Of a stretch of DNA of 64,000 nucleotides, positions 57,990 through 64,000 are shown piece by piece (positions within the stretch are counted from its first letter, which is position 1; each line of letters starts with the position of its first letter). The stretch spans positions 4,960,001-5,024,000 of the forward strand of contig CANUEZ040000183.1 in the NCBI GenBank assembly GCA_948099385.1, read 5' to 3'. Made by a program: the position numbers and the translations under genes. The notes beneath the pieces were generated by a model. That model had not been told where the DNA came from. It did no database searches and worked only from the letters and a program-made list of their open reading frames with translations. Source of the DNA: Fasciola hepatica (taxonomy: Eukaryota; Platyhelminthes; Trematoda; Plagiorchiida; Fasciolidae).

Positions 57990-60830
57990 AGACATTCATT
58001 TAGAATTGCGGTGGACTCTGAGCGACACCCTAAGATGCGGATGGAAAAGTTTGACCAAGCCCTTGGCTTGTGAGTGAGACGTTTTGGTGTGAATAATTTG
58101 GAAGCCCATCAGCACTGACCGTGGATAGACAAACGAGAAGGGATATTCAGTGTTCCTTGAATGCTGGAACGACAATTTCATTGGATACATCCGGAATGAG
58201 CCGGGCTTCGGGCCATAGATTGGGTCGATGAATACAAGTGACGGCTGCAAAGGGCCCAAGGTGTAGACTTGCACGATGGCGAAGCGAGCATCTGAAGTCT
58301 AGAATTACCTGACCGGACCGGCGATGTGTCGTTGAATTTTAGCCCGCTGGCAGGTTATACGGTTACTTTCCCATTGAGGTAATTTGCATTCCACGCTGGG
58401 CCAAGCAAAACAGACGACAACGAGTCTGCTCGCGGCCTTGAAACCAGGATAGGTTAAACAGTGTAGCAAGCCGAAAACTAAACTGCAAGGTGAAGGGGAT
58501 ACGACCGGCCCTGGTTATCCAAAGCTGTCACGGAGGACGATGCCGGCCGGTGAAAAAAGGGGTGAAGCCCAAACTCGGAGGACTGTGTCTTGAAGGGTTT
58601 GTTGGTGTTCAGTGTCCTGTTGTGTAGGCCCCAATATCCCGTGGTTGTTACCCAAACCGCATGTGATACGAGTTTGTGGGTCAGAAAAAGAGTATCTGTA
58701 GCCAAGTTAGCTGAACCGGGGACATGAGTGATTCTAGTAGGGAAGTGTGATGTGAACTCTGGCCGCCGAGTTTCTTGTGAAGAGTGAATACCCGAAGCAT
58801 GTTGAAAAACATCAAGTATCGACTTGTTTTCTCTGGAAAGATGAATTGCCACCGGCTCCGAGCGTAGCAGAAATGACGGATGACGGTACAGACGACAAAA
58901 GGCTTGCGACTAAAAGCACTGAATCAGGGGCTGTAGGTGGGTGGCACGAGCAGGTGGCGCGTAGCTTTTGACAGCCCTCCACGGCATGTTGAAGGGCTTA
59001 ACCGATGGCAGAATCGGAAGACTCAACGGAACTGTTGAAGGGGAACACGGAGATGTGGATGACAAAAATACCGCTGACGTCAAGGCGCCGTTTGAGCTAT
59101 TACAAAGTCTCCTTGGCTTGGGCCGTTTGAATAAGCGCCGGCCTTTAGCCCGGCACCAGATCTGTCAGGGGTTGCATGAACAAGGTCCAAAGCTTCATTA
59201 ACCGGCAAAAATCTTCGACAGATTCGTTGAGGCTCGTGAGTAGTTTGAAGTTTTCCGCAATGGAAATTCGGAGATATCCTTGACCTTCATTTCACCCTGA
59301 CGAAAGTCACTTGAGCGGGTGATGAGACCGGAAGGCAGTGATGGATTCCCTTATTTAGAGTACTCAGCCCTGGTGGTGATACCGTGCTCGTCCATCTCTG
59401 AAAGATCAGCCATATAGGGAGCTGATGCTTGGAGACACTGGATCCGGCTAAAAGGGTGAATGAAGGGTAGCCCACGATTAACACGGTCGGTGAAATGCTG
59501 CAACTTTTGGGACGCTTTCCGCAGGTCAAATAACATCCGAGGAAACTCGGAGAAACTAAACAAAGTGACGACGGTGATTTTTGTAAAACCCTTCTTGGCG
59601 ACCGGAGTTTGGCGATGGAATCAAATGAGGGCAAATATTCCTGAAAATGGTGAATCCGACCATGGAAGATGTGGTTCCATGAGCTTACGGGGTAGAATAA
59701 AGACCCGTGGCTGTAATTTATTTGAGGAGAAAATAATCACCACAAGCTGCCAGTTGCTGACCACCCAGCGCACATCAAGTAAGTGGTCTTTAAGTCCGCT
59801 GAAAGAAGGAGCCACAGCCAAGAAGTTGGCAAATAAGTCGCTGGCGTAGGGAACCATGCCACAGGGTCGTGCAAAGTCGGTCTACACGCAGATCCAACAA
59901 CAGCATGATGAGTCACAGGGCCGGTAGACTCACGAAAGCCTGAATGCAAATAAAGTTCGGAATGTGCTAAAAATCGCCATTTAGTGTAGGCTGGGAAATA
60001 TCTGCCATAAAAGGTCAATCGAAAAGGCCACTCAAGCCTGAATCTGATTTGAGACATTTAGCACAAAAGGTAGGTGAACAAGAATTGTTGGAGGCCTGAT
60101 GCTCTAGAGTTACTTTCCCGAAGCTCAGACAGAAGAGGTGATTGTGCATCGTCTTCATTGGAAATTAGGCACTGCGGAATGTGGCGTGAACTTCTGGGCG
60201 CCTGCACGATACCGGTGGTGATACCACCGGCAAGCCCCAAGGCAAGCATCGGAAGACTCTGAACGAGGAGGAATACGCACAGGAAGGCGAAGGTGAGTGC
60301 TGTCAAGGGGCAGCCACGAGGCGACGTGCGTGAGAATGAATGACCCCCAGATCACCAAGGGGGGTACTGAGTTGTGCAACTGGGGCTCCCGAAGTCTCGT
60401 TCACGGTGGTCACGGAAGGATCGATTCGGGTGGAAGCGGTTTTCATGGATCGATCGGCCGCCGCATTCAGCTTGTCTGATGATACTTTATCTCTGAGAAG
60501 CACCAGAGTGCACAGCTCTTGTTCAGGTAGCAGCTGCTTCCACAATCGCTGAGAGGTGATATCAGTAGCCTGGAAAACTTGGGCTAGTTGCCGCATTCAG
60601 AGTGGAAGCTCTGAGGGCCTTCTGTTGCCGAGGTAAACCGTACTTAAGTGTAGCTGCGATTGACTCTCCGGTGCCTTGGAAGATGGCCCGAAAAACACGT
60701 CAAACAGCTTGTTAGTCTGCGGATTGTATACCGCATCTCGACCACATCATCGATGTTCAAAGAAAGTACAGCGGCGAGGTGCGCATTCAGGAAGCTGTGA
60801 GTTGTGCTCTCGGATACGTAAGCCAAAGGG
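57990..60830 (-). pseudogene. Decayed minus-strand Gypsy gag-pol
   Basis: In minus-strand order: Gag-like stretch (60596-60303, LRQLAQVFQATDITSQRLW), RT remains with RMLFDLRKASQKLQHFTDRV and GLPFIH (59563-59400), RNase H end (ITHVPGSANLATDTL, about 58720), integrase zinc-finger end TCQRAKIQRHIAGPV (about 58350-58305) and a core end AKGLVKLFHPHLR (about 58050). Large internal deletions, stops and frameshifts are present. No LTR was recognised at its right end. It resembles the relic at 27190-28372 more than the CsRn1-type copy. Confidence 0.65.
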
Positions 60831-62140
60831 AAGTACTTGCCGGAACAGATGGTGACGATTCCACTGGACTAGCGAGTAAAGCTGTTTTGAGCATCCCGAG
60901 GCCGGCCATAATTACCCCGGACCCGGCTATGACGGAAGGACTGTGATAAGACTAACGTATAGTTAGAGACTGAAATGGATGCCGTTAAAAGTTCCGTAAC
61001 CGTATGTACGAAGGAGCAAAGCGAATACTTGAAGGAAAAGTCACGGTTGCAACATAGCTCGGTTTATGTCCCGGACGGTTTTACTGCATCTCAACATGGT
61101 GCATACGGCAGAACAACAGTATTTGTAAAAGTCCTTATGTAGCAATAATTTTTGACCCATTTATGAGGAATCACGAGAACTGACGGACTGAGTACCAGTA
61201 GTTTTCATGAGGGCCGGCTTCTGTTGTCAGACTGACTGCTCAGTTTTGAACAAGAGTCCTCTGGAGTTGCCATACATCCTTAGTTTCTCGTATCATTTGG
61301 ATACGATCTAGCACCGAGTTTGACTGAGACTTTTGCCATTTCCGTTATCTTCGTAAAAATCTAAAGAGAAAATATAGGGGAAGTCACGATAATCCAGCTG
61401 CTTGGCCGTGACAAAGGTAAATTATCAGGCTGCTGTTTTTGCTGGCGCACTACAATTTACCGGAATTACACTAACCAGGGTACCACTTCGACCAATGCTA
61501 TCTACCACAAATTCACTCCAACAGAAATGTGCGAGTCGGCTGACGAAATGCTCCAGCTGGCTCATAGGTCAGTGGTCCAATACACTATCAAAAACAGCTT
61601 CGAGAGATCAAGGCTGTTGAAACGTACTGATGTGAAAGGTGAACACATGGCTTCATCTAATGTCTAGTCACTGTTTACGCACGTTCCATTTTGGGCTGCC
61701 TTGCTTATCATCTGCTGCCGCGTCGAGCAAAGAAAACTGAAAGTTGGTGTACCAGTATCAGCGTTGGAAGGCAAATACTACTATGCACAAAATAAGTATC
61801 CCTTTCCTTCCTTAGCCGGTCCCACAGACTGAAAGAGAGTGTCGCACATGGGAGTCCGTTGGATCTCATTTTTAAGGCAGATCTGTGGCTCAACTTAGGG
61901 AAGAACAAGCAAAGGCCTGAAACGTCAATTTCTGTAGGAAAGATGTTTTGATGACGCTCTTATCATTACGAAAAGTCTGTAAGAGGCGACATTAAAGGTA
62001 AATGAACACAGTCCACTTCATCCAAATATGGGATTTACAGCAGAATCAGAAACGTGCGCTTCACTACGCTTTCTCGACATTATTATGAATGGGAATTATG
62101 ATGGAACAATCACCAGATCTGTTTACCTATGTTAAACTAT
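60831..62140. other. No recognised gene
   Basis: 1.3 kb with short frames on both strands. No recognisable domain or repeat. Confidence 0.35.
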
Positions 62141-62345
62141 GACAGGTGAGTACCTGCACCTTGACAGATCTGTGCTCGTGGAATGCAAATGTGGCCTGCT
62201 CCAAGAGCTCTTCTAGAGAGCACGATGCTTTTGCACGGAAGACTTGAATGACATCGGAACGCGACATTGGAAATAGACCTTGACCCGAAATGCTTATTGA
62301 GGTACCTTCATCGGAAGAACCAGCAAATTTATAGTCATCATACAA
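62141..62345 (-). other. Exon-like open segment, unknown gene
   Basis: The minus frame is open for 72 codons with coding-like composition (LYDDYKFAGSSDEGTSISIS, then SLEELLEQATFAFHEH) and no resemblance to the transposons in the window. It ends near CAG|GTACTC (about 62147), a weak donor candidate. It could be an internal host exon; the family is not recognised. Confidence 0.3.
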
Positions 62346-63090
62346 ACGACTTCCTCGGCAGCGAGATTAATAGTTACCCTTTGTCCTCCATTTAAAAGTG
62401 ATGATTTTAATCGCTCGCCTGAAAGACGAACTGAGTGAGCGACTGTTCAAACACTATGCAGCTGGCTTCAGAATTTTTCGTCGAACGATAAGGGCCCCAA
62501 ATCTCTCGGTAAAGCAATCTCTACTTCTGTACACCAGATCGGATCCGTCGCCTTTTATGTAATTTCTGGTCAATCAACATCGGTCAACCAGGGTGACAGT
62601 TGCGCGGCTTGAAGCTGAATGTATTCCAGAATGACTGTAAAGTCAAGCCAATGGAACGCTTCAGCAACGCGTAGCAACCAATCCCGACACAATTCAATAC
62701 AAAGTCGATTCCAAATATCTACGGTACTATATACAACAAAAGAAGAAATTTTACAATTATCCAACCTTCATATTGGTCCTTCTGGGATCTTACACCTCAA
62801 ATTGAACAACGAATCAACAACTGCAGCTGAATCACAACAAAAGGTTAGAAACGGAGGATGAGATTACCGAATACAGTCACAACGAAGTTCAAGCTGAGCG
62901 ACTCACGCTCGAGGCAAAAGCGAGAGTTCGGTTTGTGACAAGGATTTAGAGCATTAGAACAAACCATCAGAATTCCGACAAAGATAGTTCATACAAATGA
63001 AAAATGTTGTTTGTATATTGGATGCTAATGCATAGAACGGGGTATCCTGAACTCCTCTGCAGACCCTTTAACCAAAATCCCTTAGCCTCT
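62346..63090. other. No recognised gene
   Basis: About 740 bp. An 80-codon plus frame (62619-62861) shows no domain. Confidence 0.35.
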
Positions 63091-64000
63091 AGGCTACTTG
63101 AAGGCCTAAAAGGAAGAGCTGCTCCCCAAGGATATTTTTGGCCAACAATCTAATACATGAAAGGCAGCATGGCTTCCTAAAATCTGGGTCTCTTAGATCC
63201 CGTCAGCTCGACTTTTTTAACCTGGTCAGCAAACCCGCGCACAATAGGAAGAGCCTCAACAACATCTCGGACATGGCCAAGGCTTTCCGCCATGTCTCTC
63301 GCTCGCGGCCTATGACCGAACTAGAAGCTTTTGGACTTGAATCCCCTACTCTCCACTGGTTCCACTCCTGTCTTTTCCAATGCAGCCATGTTATTTCAAT
63401 CAATGGCCACCTCCCAAAACTCTCTTCTGTCACTAGTGGCGTCATTCACGGACCACATTTATTCCTAATGAGCATAAATTTCCTCTTTACTGTACACCAC
63501 GGCACCCCTTTGCCAGTAGCTAATGACGGAGATTGTATTTGAATTCCCAGCCCAGAAACTTAACGACGCGATTCCTAATACACTTTATGACCTAGGGCGT
63601 CTTGAGTGATGGTGTTGTTCCTGGAAAATGGAATTTTGTGCTGATAAATCCACCTTCATGACTCTGAGCTGTCTAGCACTTCCGAATTCTTTTTTCGCGC
63701 ACCAGTTACCCGTTACCCGTATCCCGCTGTGTATCAGTACGAGATCTTGAGATGCACTGCTGGTGTACCGTGAACTTCTCGGAACACTCGCCTTTTGAAG
63801 CTACCAAGAAAAGATGTCCATAAGATCCCTATGTAGATCGCTTATATTGCACGATGCAAGGCTCCTATCCTATCCGTTTTGTGTCTGACCCTGCCTAGAA
63901 TACTGCCCTATGATCTTCACAAATACCTCTCATACCGACAGAATAACTTCGAGGAATGTATAGCGCTCGTTCACGAAACAGCTGCTTTGTTACTCTGCCG
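63091..64000 (+). pseudogene. CR1-like LINE reverse-transcriptase relic, runs off the window
   Basis: The frame at 63138-63542 contains ERQHGFLKSGSLRSRQLDFF, ISDMAKAFRHVSRSR, VTSGVIHGP and a damaged catalytic site (PVANDGD in place of FADD). Downstream remains reach a thumb-like stretch (QRSFTKQLL) at the window end, after several stops. It resembles the LINE at 34222-40235 but is a separate, older copy on the opposite strand. Confidence 0.75.

Overview
The window is repeat-dense eukaryotic DNA, most likely from a flatworm (Platyhelminthes: trematode or cestode). The reasons are a Ty3/Gypsy element with the unusual Gag zinc motif C-x2-H-x9-C-x3-C, known from the CsRn1 clade first described in the liver fluke Clonorchis; BEL/Pao and CR1-like elements in many copies; and a 37-nt GT-AG intron, a size typical of flatworm mini-introns. 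The species cannot be named from the sequence alone. No host gene could be identified with confidence. No tRNA, rRNA or CRISPR array was seen. About three quarters of the window is recognisable transposable-element DNA, much of it nested.

Layout. 1-4.97 kb: no recognised gene; two inverted-repeat structures. 4.97-15.92 kb: a composite on the minus strand made of a nearly intact CsRn1-type Gypsy element followed by a tandem 2,665-bp unit. Each unit holds a MULE transposase gene (plus strand), a scrap of Gypsy integrase, a Gypsy leader and an LTR. 17.07-26.36 kb: an internally deleted Gypsy element (TSD AACT) into which a nearly intact BEL/Pao element has jumped (LTRs 18,593-18,970 and 24,900-25,276, TSD CTGTA). 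27.2-28.4 kb: a decayed minus-strand Gypsy of another family. 28.4-41.6 kb: an old plus-strand Gypsy relic carrying three insertions: a ~385-bp unknown element, a 5'-truncated BEL with its 3' LTR, and a ~6-kb CR1-like LINE. 41.6-45.2 kb: unassigned DNA. 45.5-53.5 kb: a decayed BEL with both LTRs, interrupted by a 1.4-kb LINE copy and sitting in yet another Gypsy relic. 53.5-60.8 kb: Gypsy fragments in both orientations and a LINE fragment. 63.1-64 kb: a plus-strand LINE reverse-transcriptase relic.

How the pieces fit together. The order of insertion can be read directly: Gypsy first, BEL into Gypsy (three independent cases), LINE into Gypsy or BEL. The most unusual structure is the Gypsy/MULE composite. 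A MULE gene lies antisense between Gypsy LTR parts, has lost its 3' end, ends its reading frame inside antisense Gypsy integrase DNA, and has been duplicated in tandem, apparently by recombination within 24 bp shared by two LTR subtypes. Also notable are a ~1,765-codon BEL frame broken only by three TGA codons, and a ~2-kb near-identical tract shared by two otherwise divergent BEL relics, which looks like gene conversion.
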